A DNA stretch of 64,000 bases, from assembly GCA_022036555.1 (NCBI GenBank), contig CM039126.1, positions 32,015,925 through 32,079,924 on the forward strand, in the 5' to 3' direction. Shown piece by piece: positions 44,656-56,893 of this stretch. This stretch comes from Microstegium vimineum. Its lineage: Eukaryota > Streptophyta > Magnoliopsida > Poales > Poaceae. A model generated the notes under the pieces. That model ran no database searches, was not told the DNA's origin, and saw nothing but the letters and a program-made list of their open reading frames with translations. The translations under genes and the position numbers were made by a program. Within the stretch, counting starts at the first letter, position 1. Every line of letters begins with the position of its first letter.

Positions 44656-45701
44656 TGACACAAAAAGCGTCAGGATCTGTGAACACCTCGGGCTATTACC
44701 CAAAGCTCGGTATTCCGGAGGCGTGCCAGTCGATTTGACCAATCAATCGACAAGGATGATAACTGGAACAAAACTGAACGAGACGACAGCGATGCGCCCG
44801 GACGTCAAGGCTCAGATTGATCAAAGATAGAACAAGATCCAATCCAGACAACGACGATGCGTCCAGATGCTGGAGTTGGGGCTTGATCAGGATAACTAGA
44901 GCAGAGCTGAACGAGGCAAACAGCGATGCGCCCGGAATGCCAAAGCTCAGAGGTACTCCCACGCGGAACTTGCAAGGATTTGACGGAGATCAAGATGATG
45001 CAGCCCGCCGAAGCTTGAAGAACTCGTTGATAGCTATAACTAATGCAGAAAAGAGGTAAAATGCGATAAAAAAGTAGAATAAGATAAAATTGGTTTGTTT
45101 TGAATTGGATTGATTGTTTATTCCATGGCCCTCGGGCACGTATTTATACTCCCGCATGGAGAGTTGTACAAAGACACGACACGTATCCTTCCTAAAACAA
45201 ACTCCTATTTTAAAGGAAACTGACTCACGCAGGAGCCGGATCTAAAACAATAATATTTATTTCCCTAAACAAACACACCTATTTTAAAGGAAAATAAACG
45301 ACTCATGCAAGAGCCGGACTCAAACTACCATAATAACAATACTGATAAAACACCAGTTTCCTTATAGTTATCCTCGATGAAAGCTTTCCATCGGCAGCTC
45401 CCTGCGGCCACCTGTAGTCTTCTGCTGCCATCAAGTGCTAAGTCATACCCATCGGCATCGGCAATACTCTTCATCAGCAATCGCAATAGCAACTCATCGG
45501 CAAATAGCAATTTCATAACTTAAGCTTTTCACCAATTAACCTTTGTCGACAAGAACCATCCAGTCTCCATCGGCAGCACACTTGGCCTTCCTGCGACACT
45601 TCCATCGGCAATATTGGCTCATACTTTACCGATGCCGATGGTAAACGACTGCTGACCAATCATACCTCAGCTCATTTGACACGTGCTGAAAAACGGTGTC
45701 A
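44656..45701 (-). mobile_element. Probable Ty3/gypsy LTR
   Basis: On the minus strand it begins TGACACCGTTTTTCAGCACG at 45701 and ends CGCTTTTTGTGTCA at 44656. The minus strand has GAGTATAAATACGTGCCCG near 45150 and AATAAACAATC downstream, as expected for promoter and polyadenylation signals in an LTR. The motif CATCGGCA recurs many times between 45385 and 45615. Flanking 5-mers do not match, so this is either one end of a truncated element or an old solo LTR. Confidence 0.6.
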
Positions 45702-46951
45702 AGAGTCTGCAACGTCAAATATACATCATTTCCTACTGTACATACATGAACGCTTAATAACGCTGCTTCTTTGTTATCTGAGAACATAAACCGGGTATGT
45801 TCAGAGCTCTCTACCGCACCGATGGAACAGAGTACCTCTCCTTGGTATCCATTGATTCTTCCCTAGGTTATCAAAGCATAATTGGTGCCTGAAAAACGCA
45901 GGAAAAAATACTGTAAACGATAGGCCGCTTATAAATACCTACTAATTTTTTGGATTTGCATTTTGATTAGCATTCTATGTGGCAGACAATGAAATTCACA
46001 AGACTATAAAAAATAGTCACTTCAGTCATAATGTTTAATCTACCTGTTGCCTAACAATCATCATATGTCACTGTGCAAGTTCTAACAACTATAGCGTCAT
46101 ATGGCTTAATTTTATGATCTTACCACCTGCAATGACCTATGGGTTAAATAAGGCCACTTATCTTCATCTGTTACTAGCGAGTTTCAGGCCTTCTAATGTA
46201 TTCGGAATATCTTTTGCATTATAGTTTCCTTTGATTTTGTGCTTTGCCACTTAAATTTGATGCCTCTGCAGTTACACATGCTTATTGAGGGATAGAGCCA
46301 TGGCCTGAGAGGAGGTACGTTTCAAGCAAAGGAAGAACATCTGTCCATCTGAGGAGAATAGAAGCAGCAGGACTGAACTGGAGCAGAACGTACACACTAC
46401 TTGCTTTTGGTATTTTAGCCTGAACTTGAACTACAGGTTAATGTTGTCACAGCTATTGGTAACTTTACTAAATATCTTCTTTTCCACTCTTAATGATAAA
46501 CTTAACATGCTTGCTACAATAAGTTATTTCAATCTGTATAATTCACCAAATCCCTTCTTTATGCAGAATAAGCTATTTCACAGTGACGCGGATACAATTT
46601 CTACAGGATCAATCAGAAGGTGCTGCAATGGTGGAACAAACATAGAAGATTGCACTCAGATAGAAGGCCTGTAGCAAAAAAAAAATGCTTTGCCACACTA
46701 TATAGCCTTTATGTCTACACCCATGATCCAGGCAGATACATGTGCCTATCCAGTACTATGTTATCTTCAAACTGCTACAATGTACCATGACGTGGATCTA
46801 TTACTAATCTGATATGTTTCTTATTATGTAGCCTAATTTTATTTCTCTTGCAATGCATTTAGTCAGCATGTGTGACATGTAGGTATTTTTCCACATCTAA
46901 AATTTCCTATGTAACTGTAGATGCGCGCGATGGCGCGCGCCCTGCTACTAG
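45702..46951 (+). mobile_element. Helitron 3' end with undefined 5' extent
   Basis: The plus strand ends with a 7-bp GCGCGCG/CGCGCGC hairpin (46923-46929, 46934-46940), a short spacer, then CTAG at 46948-46951 followed by T. This is the terminal structure of grass Helitrons. The body lies to the left. I could not place the 5' TC end, so the start given is only the limit of the previous element. No gene is visible in it. Confidence 0.65.
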
Positions 46952-47214
46952 TTCTCATCCAAGAACCGCAGCAAGAGCAATATAAAAGTGTTTGAGTAGC
47001 TAGTAAAACGTAAAAGTAACTTAAGAAATTTCATTTATAGTCGTCATTTCAAATGTCTTTTCCTATAGATCAAAAGAATGAATGCCCGAATCCCTTTCAG
47101 GCTTGCTCATTCCTTAATAGCAGTATAGCACCCGGAGATCAGGTAAAACCAACTATAAAACAAAAGTTTACTACCACCAGGCATAATGTCCGATGTCCGA
47201 GTCCTGTAGGACTC

Positions 47215-50200
47215 CTACTTGTCATGGTGAAATTGCACAACGATGCATGTGATGTTGTCTGTGCTGCGCCTGGAGTAGGCAATTTCCGTCAACTTCACGG
47301 CTCCAGCCTGAGGTCCATCTTCCGCTTTCAGAATGGCAATGGCATCCTTGTTGACAAAAGATGATAAAACAATGATTAGTGATGGAGCTAATAAGACCCT
47401 AAACCATATTAGGTAAAAAAAAATGTGTCTTTGCACTCGTGCCAGCATGTGGTGTGTCAGTTTGAGACAGAGAGTCTATTGGAGAGCATGCCCAGTTTAA
47501 ATGGTCATTAAGGTTTTGTTCATATATATGATTGCACTGAACAGAACAGACAAAGTTCCTAAATCATACTAGTAGCTAGGTAGTATCTAATGTCATGCTC
47601 TCTTCTCAATTACATAAGCAATACCAGATTGCCTCAGTCGACCATTTAAGGTACTAGAATTCAAGGAGATACCTCATTCCGAACAACATCCCAAAGCCCA
47701 TCAGTAGCAAGAATCAGATATTCCAATTCACTGCTGACCTCTTCTTCCTGCATTTTTGTGTAACATTACCAAAGATTACTTTTCCAGCGGCGTTATCTAA
47801 CACAAAAGAAATCAGATTTCTAAAAAGCACATTTCCACAAGAGACTATGGTCTATTTTCAACTCACAAGAGACTATGGTCGAGTGCATGCCAAGAAAGTG
47901 CATCAAGACTAATAGACTAATCATTATCAGAAATTTAAATGGAGTAACTCTAGAATATTACTTCCAGATCAAAAGGAGGCAAACTTACATTTCACACTTT
48001 TATTGTAACATTATTGGTAGAAACCATGACAGCCATGGTTGTGGTTGGTTATCCTGATTCCCAAGTTGTTATGGTGGGCAACGTGTATCAGCGACGCGGG
48101 AACAAAAGTGGCTGAGCAGCTGCCGCACCGTGACGACTTGGAGCGCGATCACCAGGTGCGTCAAGTTGCAACATCTTCGGCTATTTAGTTTTGGTCGTTC
48201 ACAATAATTAGAAGATTTGCTTTGTTATTTCCTTAAGTTTAGCAGGGAAGTTGTTAGGCTTTGGTATAAATATAAAACTATTCAGTTAATAGATTTTTCA
48301 GTCTAGGATTGGAGTTTATTCTCCCCTTGGGCACCCAGCCGTACTGTTCCCTGTCTCTCTCTTGTCGCCGATCCCATCTACTGCCTAGGCACCGAACACG
48401 GCGCTGCCGAGAAGCAGACACGGTATGACTCCTACGCCCTCCGATCCCTAGGCTCTAACAACCTGGTATCAATGTCGGGCTCTGGATCCTCCTCGTCCGC
48501 CGAGACAGCCGCCGTCGCGGCATCAACATCGATTCCGCTGACCACGACTTCCGCCTTGGTTCCCTCCCTGCCGGGGGTCACCACGGTCTCCACTAATGCC
48601 CTGGATGCGCTCACCACGGCCATCCTAGGCATGCAGCGCCAGATGGGCGATCTGGCCATGCGCGTTGCGGCAATTGACGGCATGCTAGCCAGCTCGTCAC
48701 CACCACCGGCATCTCTTGGCTTGCCCGCATTCAGGGGCATCCTCTGCTGCCCAATCCGGTCGTGTCCGCGGTCTCCGTCACTCAAGCACCAGCGGCCTCG
48801 CTGTCGGCGCCCACGGCAGCAACGCCGAGGTCCACCGTCGTGCCGTCGCTTCCTCCATCCGCTCCGAGGCCTATCACGCAGATTCCCTTTCCGCAGTCGT
48901 CGTCGCCAATTCCATCACTGTCGTCCATCATGAATGACGGCCCCATTGCTGTGATGCCGCCACCGCGCGTTCATGTACCCCTGGAGCCTAACGCGGCCGA
49001 TGCGCCGCGGTATCACAAGCTGTCTTCCCTACCTATGATCATTATGCGCTGAAATACATGCTGGATCAGCATCGCTCCACCGTGCCACAACACCAGTGGG
49101 TGAGAAAGTTGATTGGCTACGACTTCCGTGTGTATCGACTGGGATGGCTTAACACAGTTGCTGATGTTCTGTTGCGCCAGGAAGATGATGATGCCTCCCT
49201 GAGCACGCTCAGACTTCCTTCATTCCACCTGTACGAGGATCTGCGCCGCGAGCTACAGGAAGACCCAGCACTGCACGCCTTCCCTAATGGGGTAGCGACA
49301 GAGCTCGGCGCGCCGTGGCGTGTCGTGGACGGTCTTGTGCTACACGGCCGCCGCGTGGCTGTTCCAACGACGTCCGCAACTCTGTCAGCGGTGCTGCAGC
49401 TAGCGCACACTGGACATGAAGGCGTCCAAACAACGCTGCAACAGCTCCGGCGTGATTTCGTTGTCGACCATGATCAACGGTCAGCGCTTGCTCGGTCTGT
49501 CAGCACTGCACCCGGCTGGCCTCCTTCAGCCCCTCGAGGTTCCATCTCAAGTCTAGGCCGATATTTCCCTCGACTTCATTGAAGGGCTCCCCCGTGTCAA
49601 CGGCAAGAGTGTCATTTTGACAATGGTCAATCGCTTTTCAAAGCATGCTCATTTCATCCCATTGAGCCACCCCTACACGGCCGCCACGGTGGCGAAGGCA
49701 TTCTTCGACGCCATCGTCCGCCTTCACAGTTTTCCGGTCTCCATCAACAGTGACCGCGATTCAGTGTTCACGGGTCAGGTGTGGCGGGACTTGTTTAAGA
49801 TAGCGGGCGTGCAGCTCCAGATGAGCATGGCGTTCCATCCGCAAACCAACGGACAGTCGGAGATTGTTAACAAAATTATTGCTATGTTCCTCAGGTGTCA
49901 CACCGGCGACCACCCGCGTAGTGGTCGGAGTGGCTTCCTTGGGCCCAATACTGCTATAATATGTCGTACCGCTCGGCACTGCATGCGACTCCGTTTGAGG
50001 TCGTCTATGGCCGGCCACCTCCTGCTCTATTGCCACACACCACAGGGTCCGCGTCCACAGAGCCAGTGGATGCTCTCCTCCGAGACCGCGACGCCTTCCT
50101 CGCGGACATCCGGGACCATTTGCTTCAAGCCCAAGCCTACGCCAAGAAGTACTATGTCGCCAAGCATCCACAGCTCGAGTTCAACATCGACGACTGGGTG

Positions 50201-53200
50201 CTTCTCCGCCTGCTTCATCGCCCAGCATAGTCCCTCGTGCCCGGGTCCCGCGGCAAGCTGAGGCCCCGGTATGCAGGACCTTTTGAGGATTGGCCCCGTC
50301 GCCTACAGACTCCGTCTTCCTAAGGGCACCTGGATACGTGACGTGTTCCACGTCGGCGTTCTCAAACCGTTTCGGGGAACCCCGCCTACCGCACCGCCGC
50401 CGCTGCCCCCACTGCAAAATGGATGCCTGCTACATCAGCCAGAGCGCGCGCTGCGTGCTCACCTTCACCGGGGGAGGGGGGGGGGGGGGTCTGGCGTGTC
50501 CTTATGAAATGGACAGACTTGTCGGAGTTCGACGCCACGTGGGAGAACGTCGACGAGTTCAAGGATCGCTCTCCCGATTTCCAGCTCGAGGACGAGCTGT
50601 TTCTCGAGGGAGGGAGAGATGGTATGGTGCGCAAAGTGTATCAGTGACGCGGGAACAAAAGTAGCTGAGCAGCTGTCGCACCGTGACGACTTGGAGCGCG
50701 ATCACTAGGTGGCTGCGTCAAGTTGCAACATCTTCGGCTATTTTGGTCATTCACAATAATTAGAAGATTTTCTTTGTTATTTCCTTAAGTTTAGCAAAGA
50801 AGTTTAGGCTTTGGTACAAATATGGAACTAATCGGTTAATAGATTTTTCAGTCTGGGATTAGAGTTTATCTCCCCTTGGCCACCCAGCCGTACTGTTCCC
50901 TGTCTCTCTCTTGTCGCCGATCCCATCTACTGCCTAGGCGCCGAACACGACACCGCCGAGAAGCAGACGCGGTGTATTCAAGCCGCGGCCGCAAGTCATA
51001 CAGTCCTACGCCCTCCGATGTCCGATCCCTAGGCTCTAACACAAGTATTTTGCAAAAGGCCTTTTTCCTTCATACATTTTGCAGCAGCTTACGCGTCAGA
51101 AAAAGGCCACCTTTCCATCTTTCAATATGAGTACTCTTTCAATATCATCTATTGCCCAGACAAGAATTGACTTTAATCTTTATTTCATCTTAAACCCGTT
51201 TCCTTGTCACAAAAAAATAGTAAGAAACAGAAGAATATATTCCTTTCCACAAATAAAGTCCTTTAACACTTCCCATGTCCCAAACAGTACCACTAAAACA
51301 TCAGCAACGAAAACCTTAAACAAACTTCTCAAGAGAAACTATGGGCATCTCATCTTATATCACTAATACCCACTTTTCATGGTTATTGCAACAACATGAA
51401 TACTTACTCATGTTCATTAAGATATTGATACAAAGGTAGCATCAATATATCAAACTTAGAGAGTAAAGGACAGGGTAGTGAAAGTTCTTTTTTTTTCTTT
51501 TAGCTTGCTAAATAGACTGATTTATACTATTTCCAGTTCTAAGACCAACCACACCAAGCCTTTTCTAGGTAGCACTAAAGTTCAGAACTACTGAAAGTTT
51601 TAATTAGACTTCAAATGTATACCTGAATGTCAGGTTCTGCTGTCACATACTGCTTCAGTAGACGATTGCCAAATGCACGGGACATTGCTAGAATTCCACC
51701 AACCCTCCAAGTATCTGAAGGAGTGCTAATATCAAATGAAGAATGACAATAACCAATTAATATTTACAATGCACCTTCAACCATTTGACAGACAGGAAAA
51801 CATGTATTGATGCAATCAGATGCCACCCCATTAAACTATCCTAAATGTGAAATATTGACTAACTTAAATCAGAGGGCTTGTGGTTTAGGCTAAATATGTT
51901 GAGGACTCTGAAGAATGCAAGGCTTTACCCAATTAAGTGAGCTTAAATGCATCAAGAGTATTCGAAGGATTAAAAGGCTTACCATCCCATATAACAACAC
52001 CTCCAGCATCCTGAATTCGCTTCCGTTCATCTGTCCTATTTGGTTTGTGATCTTTTGACAATGGGACAGCTATATAGCACAGAAACAAATAGTATGTTTA
52101 ATTATTCTTCACAGATAACAACTAAACCAAAGAACGAGTAATATTGACAGACTCAGGGTCATGAAAGCTGATCAAGGCAAAATAGAAACACAATGAAGTA
52201 GTGGTGCGGTGATAAACTTTCAGTTCAGCAGAGTTTATATTCCCTACTCGTACGGTTAGAAACAAGGACCACTCCCTTGATGATGGAAATATTTTTTTTC
52301 TCAGATACCATTGATGATGGAAGTGAAACAGAGTACTGGTTTGATTGTTTATGCTCCAGTATAGTATAGAAAGTCATAAAACAAATATAATGAAAATAGT
52401 AATTTGCAAATGTGACAAAAGTGGATGCTGTATGTTTTGGGCTTTTCTTTCTTGCTGCCACTTTACCTTTGCCGCCTTTTGAAGCAACAGCACGTGAATC
52501 ACCAACATTTGCTACATACATATGATTGCCAATCAGAACAGCAACCAAAGCTGTTGAGCCATCATCTCTAAACGAACTGGATATAGTTTCTATGATATCT
52601 CCATCAGTTTCAAGAAATGTTCTGCCTGTGGTTTGCAAAAGTAACAGAAAATAAATGAGTTTGCAGCATTAAAAATCATTTCAACAGATGAAAAGACACT
52701 GCTAAACAGAAGTAAAAACGCATTACTTATTGCAAGCTTTGTGTCTGTCAGGAACTCAGGATGCTTCATAAGGTTTTTTAACAGATTCTCCTTCAGAAAT
52801 TCAGCAGCAAGGTTTCCTCCATGACCTAATAGACCAAGGCATAAAGTAAATGTAATGCACAAGGACTCACAAACTAACGAGGGCAAGACTGAAAATGATA
52901 CCATCAAAAACTCCAAACAGGTTAACTGGTTGTTCATCAATTTTAGTTAACTTGATGTCATAACAGTCCTCCATAGTAGACCTCCGCCCTATATAGCTTG
53001 AATATCCACAGGTCAGCTTACCATCCTCGCTGCTAACAAAGTTATTTGACATTACATCAGTACAAGTAGTGTCTCAATGGTTAGTAGATTTGAGTATTGA
53101 GCAGACAAAGTTGGTATTGCAAGAATAATGTAACTATTAAAAGCTAACAACTCCAAAAAAAAATATTAAATGCCAGTAGATAAAATTAGATATGTCCATC

Positions 53201-54267
53201 TATCATGTCATCCACATCAAAAACAAAAACACATATCGGCCACTTTGTTGTTCCAAGCTTCCAATAACAAATAAAAAGTATTAGTAAGATACGGCTACCT
53301 TTGCAACAAAAGAAAAAAAAAAGTAATTTGAAGGATTCCAATCCTAGGGACATTTCCTATGTCAAGGGCGTCTAGGGACAAGGCAGGGGGCCCTCGGCTA
53401 CGTAGTTCGTAGCCATGATCCGTGGTTAGGACGAAGTTTTGCCCCTCAGCACCCAGTAGCTTAGCAGAGGTAGGTTAGGAAATTGTGGATATTTATTTCT
53501 GGCTTAAAACCAATCATCCAATGAGTACAAGAATATATAGGCCCTTGGCCCTAACAAACTAGAAAAACGGTCCTAAACCTAAAGCAATCCTGATCGGCTC
53601 CATCTCCCAGGCCGATGCCTGTTCGGCGCTGCCGTCTGTGGCCCTGCAGACATCCCGCGCTGCCGTCCGTGGCCCTGCAGACATCCCAGGCGCTCCTGTT
53701 CCTAGTATAGGCGTGGCCCCACATGACATCCTATGTATCTTATCCTATGAAAATAAACCTATCTGCTGCTAATATTCTACGTCATCATCCTAGATTTGCA
53801 TCTTAATTCCCATCATCAAGCTAATCAATTCCAACTAACCATTTCTTTGTTGAACATCTCGAACATAAGAAGTTTGGGAACCACCACCCTTATCCATCAC
53901 TATAATACAACAATATATATAGATAAACGTTTACCCATGAACATATCGATAGTGTTGATTAAAAAAAATAGACAACATTAACCCACCAATCGGCGGCTCG
54001 GCGCCATTATTACTACCTCTGGAATCCGCCGGTGACCCAGCCCTTGCTCCCCGCCATGGTAGCGGCGCCGCGCAGCGGCCCTGCCTGCCCCGCCGTCGAG
54101 GCCGACAAGTGGGGCGAGGCGCGAGGCGCCGCCCTGCCCCCGCCCCTGAAGACCCCCGCGCGGAAGCCGCGCCAGCCTGCATCCCACCGCTGGCCGCAGG
54201 CGCGCACGCGGCGCCCGCCCGCCGCCGCAATGCCGACCAGGCTCCGCAGGGTAGCGGCGCGCGCCAT
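47215..54267 (-). CDS. Protein phosphatase 2C (PP2C), eight exons
   Basis: This is a metal-dependent Ser/Thr phosphatase. Proposed exons are 54267-54017, 53029-52902, 52825-52727, 52625-52467, 52069-51983, 51714-51623, 47747-47673 and 47346-47215. All junctions are GT-AG, and the exons give 340 residues in one frame. PP2C motifs occur in order: GRRSTMEDCYD, FGVFDGHGG (split by intron 2), DDGSTALVAVLIG, VANVGDSRAV, DHKPNRTDERKRIQDAGG, WRVGGILAMSRAFGN, LILATDGLWDVVRNEDAI and DNITCIVVQF. The metal-binding Asp residues in FDGHGG, TDGLWD and DNIT are present. Exon 1 (MARAATLRSLVGIAAAGG) is predicted from frame and donor; it looks like an organelle-targeting or low-complexity leader. An alternative start is ATG at 53052 in an extended exon 2. 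Intron 1 holds a solo LTR and intron 6 a Reina-like element. No inactivating lesion was found. Confidence 0.88.
48472..49052 (+). pseudogene. gag remnant of the intron 6 element
   Basis: ATG at 48472 opens SGSGSSSSAETAAVAASTSI and then LTTAILGMQRQMGDLAMRVA. A frameshift near 48740 moves the Pro/Ser-rich continuation into another frame. Near 49020 the sequence jumps from gag (PRYHKLSSLP) to a late-pol phrase (YDHYALKYML), so most of gag, protease, reverse transcriptase and part of RNase H are deleted. Confidence 0.8.
49053..50619 (+). pseudogene. RNase H end, integrase and chromodomain remnants of the intron 6 element
   Basis: Frames in order give LLDQ-type RNase H end (QHQWVRKLIGYDFRVYRLG), TGHEGVQTTLQQLRRDFVV of the integrase zinc region with the Cys pair lost, then VNRFSKHAHFIPLSHPYTAA, NSDRDSVFTGQVW and FHPQTNGQSEIVNK (second Asp and Glu of the integrase present). 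Next comes HATPFEVVYGRPPP, a tail with RIGPVAYRLRLPKG, and a chromodomain-like VLMKWTDLSEFDATWENVDE (about 50498-50560). Several frameshifts break the chain, and a run of 13 G near 50480 may be one of them. Confidence 0.85.
53360..53728 (-). mobile_element. Solo LTR in PP2C intron 1
   Basis: A 369-bp element starts TGTCAAGGGCG and ends CCCCACATGACA. It is flanked by TCCTA at 53355-53359 and 53729-53733. The minus strand has GGGCCTATATATTCTTG, a TATA-like promoter. A 33-bp segment with GTGGCCCTGCAGACATCCC occurs twice in tandem (about 53622-53688). It carries no PBS or ORF. Confidence 0.88.
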
Positions 54268-54420
54268 TCTACCCAGCGCCCGGCGGATGCCGTCGGCCCA
54301 GTGGCGCCGGCCTATTACGGGTTCTGCAGGGGACGAGGAGCGAGGCGGTGGCGGGGCTCGAGATGGGACCCTGCGAACAGAACGAGAAAAGAGCCACCGG
54401 TTAACCAATCGGGGTTATTA

Positions 54421-54660
54421 AAAACTGCTCCATTCTGCTCGCACGAACAGAATTCGAGCATCCGTGGCTTCTCCATTGGCGGACACGCGCACTTGCCATT
54501 TCTTCAAAAAAAAACCCTCAATGTTTTTAATAACTAACCCACAGTCCAGACTAACAGACTTGATCAATATCCACGTTTGACTATTTTTCATATAAAGCCC
54601 TTATGTAAATTTTATTCTTATATGAAGAAGCGAAAATTCGACATCGGCCTTCTTTTTGCA
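54421..54660. promoter_or_regulatory. Upstream region of the PP2C gene
   Basis: Sequence between exon 1 (and its GC-rich leader up to about 54400) and the Helitron terminus. It should hold the PP2C promoter. I see no confident core element. If the Helitron is recent, it separates the gene from older upstream DNA. Confidence 0.35.
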
Positions 54661-54700
54661 CTAGAAAAACACAGGGCGCGGCGTTGCCGCGCCATCTCTG
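54661..54700 (-). mobile_element. Helitron 3' terminus, minus strand
   Basis: The minus strand ends with a perfect 8-bp hairpin (GGCGCGGC GTT GCCGCGCC, 54675-54693), a 10-base spacer and CTAG at 54664-54661, followed by T. The body extends right. The 5' end was not found. Confidence 0.78.
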
Positions 54701-56570
54701 TGATGGCGAGTGCTCATTTAATCTTGCACGATACTGGCTTGTATGAAAATGCTAGATATGTATGTTTATATCCTCAATAGTGCTTAATGCTATATATTTA
54801 TGTTCGTATCCTCAGTAGTTCTTGACATGTTATCTGAATTTGTGGTGTATATTCATTTGGAACTATCCGATGATATACAACACCAGTAATTCAAGTTTGT
54901 AGTATAAAATTGAAGTAATAATAGAGCAGGCTAAAATTAAAAATGTGACTAATTTATAGACGTGTCTGAAATTATCTAACAATAAGAGAATAAAAAATGT
55001 ATTAAGCGTTGTTTATCAATAATGAGAAAAAAAATGCAGAAATCTTCTTCATTTTAAGATTTGTAAGTTGTTTATTTACCGATAATGGGCTTGCAATATG
55101 GTTTGTCTATTTGATGGATAATTTGTAATTATTTGGTGATATGATATATAAGAAAAGGTCTTAAGCAAAAGTAGTACTTGTAATTATTTAGAAAGCGAAA
55201 ATAAAAAAGAATAAATTGTCAATAGCTGCATATTTTAATTAGCAAGCGTGCAAAAAGGCCTTGGCACAAATATCAGAACTGATCTAGTTTAGAATTGAGG
55301 CTGAGTTATTATTCAATGTGTAATGTATGAATATTTAGGGATTACAGGATACTGAAATTCAGCAGCAATTCCCAAATTCACATAGTTGGATTGTCCAAAG
55401 GCTACAAAGATTAACAAATGTTTATCCTCATTCATTTGCACTAAGTAAAATCTAATTTGATATACATTGAGAAACTGAAATGGGCTGAGGTCTGATATGT
55501 GTAACAGCATTAATTTAAATCATTCATATGATCAGCACATGGGTAGCAATCTGTGAACAACAATTTGCCAGTGTCCATCTTGTGAAGAAAGGAGTGGAAA
55601 CATACATGCTCCTCAAAAGAAAGAAAGAAAACAAAGAACCCAATATGATAATGAACACACATGACCTGCTAGCGATAGAACAGAGCTGAAGAATACTTTA
55701 TGATGAAGATTTACCTTGAAGTAAAATATGGCACTTGCAATGAAAGGATATGAAGCTGAGTTGGGCATAGGTCTTTGATATGTTCCCAAAATAGCTCTCA
55801 AAGCATGAAATTGGTGCAAAGAAGGTAATGAAATCAGGTGAGCAAGGAATAGTTTGTGGCTTTTGTGAACAGAGGATATCAAAATTTAAATTGATGATAC
55901 AGAAGTGACACCGTGGAGTTTAATATTACTTCCTTAATATCTTCCCACAAGAAGGATGACATGTAATTTAAGGTTAAATTAAATGTGCCCATGATGAGAT
56001 TATCATACATATAGGTGCTTAAAATAGTATTCAGACTTAGAAAAACTCATGCAAGAATAAGACCTACTAATACATGGGCAACATTCCATATCTTTTTTAA
56101 AAAAATATAAGCATATATGTGCACAACCTTTCCTTATAAATCAATGTCTCTTAAACCAGCTATATTATTTTTCATATGAAAATTACTTCATGTATTATCA
56201 GATCGTGCAAGCAAAACAGTTGAACGGTGAAATGCATATAAGGCTATGAGTTGTAGTTCTATAGACTACCGCTAATATTTCTAGATAGCCTTTTTCTTTG
56301 TCTTCCTTATGTATTTGTCCTTTAGGCTTGAAAACTACAGGTGTTTATGAATGAAAAATAATAAAATCTTGCAGTTGGGACATGAGTAGTAGTCCACATT
56401 GTGCAGACAAAACAAAGTTCCAGGAAGTCCAAATATTTCATCGGTTCTGGAAGTTTGTAGAGCGAAGAGATCCAGATGTGAGAGGCATACCTTAACAAAA
56501 TTTTGCATGGGTGGCATGACATTTGATCGAGCACCTTGTAGGCATAACATATACTATCATAGGAGGAGCT
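54701..56570. other. AT-rich DNA without genes
   Basis: About 1.9 kb with only short ORFs. If the minus-strand Helitron is long, this is its interior. Confidence 0.4.
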
Positions 56571-56760
56571 ACTACTGACGTGCTTAACATAGGTTGACCG
56601 GTCGTGGCTCGCAGTGGCGTTGCGCCGCCGTTGGCCGCCGAGGCCACGGACCATCGGCTCGCGGAGTCGCTGGCCTCCATGGCAGGGACGACTGCTCGTC
56701 CGGCTAGCAACACCTTGTGCATCGCAAGCTAGCTAAGGATCCTGTCTGATCTGGTCAATC
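56571..56760 (-). other. GC-rich coding-like patch
   Basis: A 190-bp GC-rich island in AT-rich DNA. One minus-strand frame reads MEASDSASRWSVASAANGG. I do not recognise it. It may be another captured exon fragment. Confidence 0.25.
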
Positions 56761-56893
56761 ACTCCTAGACCATGGCCTGAGTCCCCGAGCTAGAACGGCA
56801 AGAGGCGGCGCCTAGCCTGCATCTTGCGGTCTATACTGCGGACCGGTTCTCCACGGCACTGTCCGCGCGCGTGCCCTGGTGTTGCTGTTGCGG

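Larger units (their letters stand above)
48067..51041 (+). mobile_element. Reina-like chromovirus, internally deleted, in PP2C intron 6
   Basis: The flanks are CAAGT at 48062-48066 and 51042-51046. The 5' LTR is 48067-48460 and the 3' LTR 50620-51041, both ending GATCCCTAGGCTCTAACA. A PBS (TGGTATCAATG, 48464-48474) follows the first and a purine tract (GAGGGAGGGAGA) precedes the second. The whole is 2975 bp, much shorter than a complete element. It is inserted opposite to the PP2C gene. Confidence 0.95.

Noticed and set aside
44656..45701. Calling this LTR a solo LTR with a TSD
   Set aside because: The flanking 5-mers (TGTTT and AGAGT) do not match, so only a probable LTR is reported.
54032..54537. 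Plus-strand ORFs of 129-142 codons
   Set aside because: Antisense to the proposed PP2C first exon and its GC-rich leader; Arg/Ala/Pro low complexity only.
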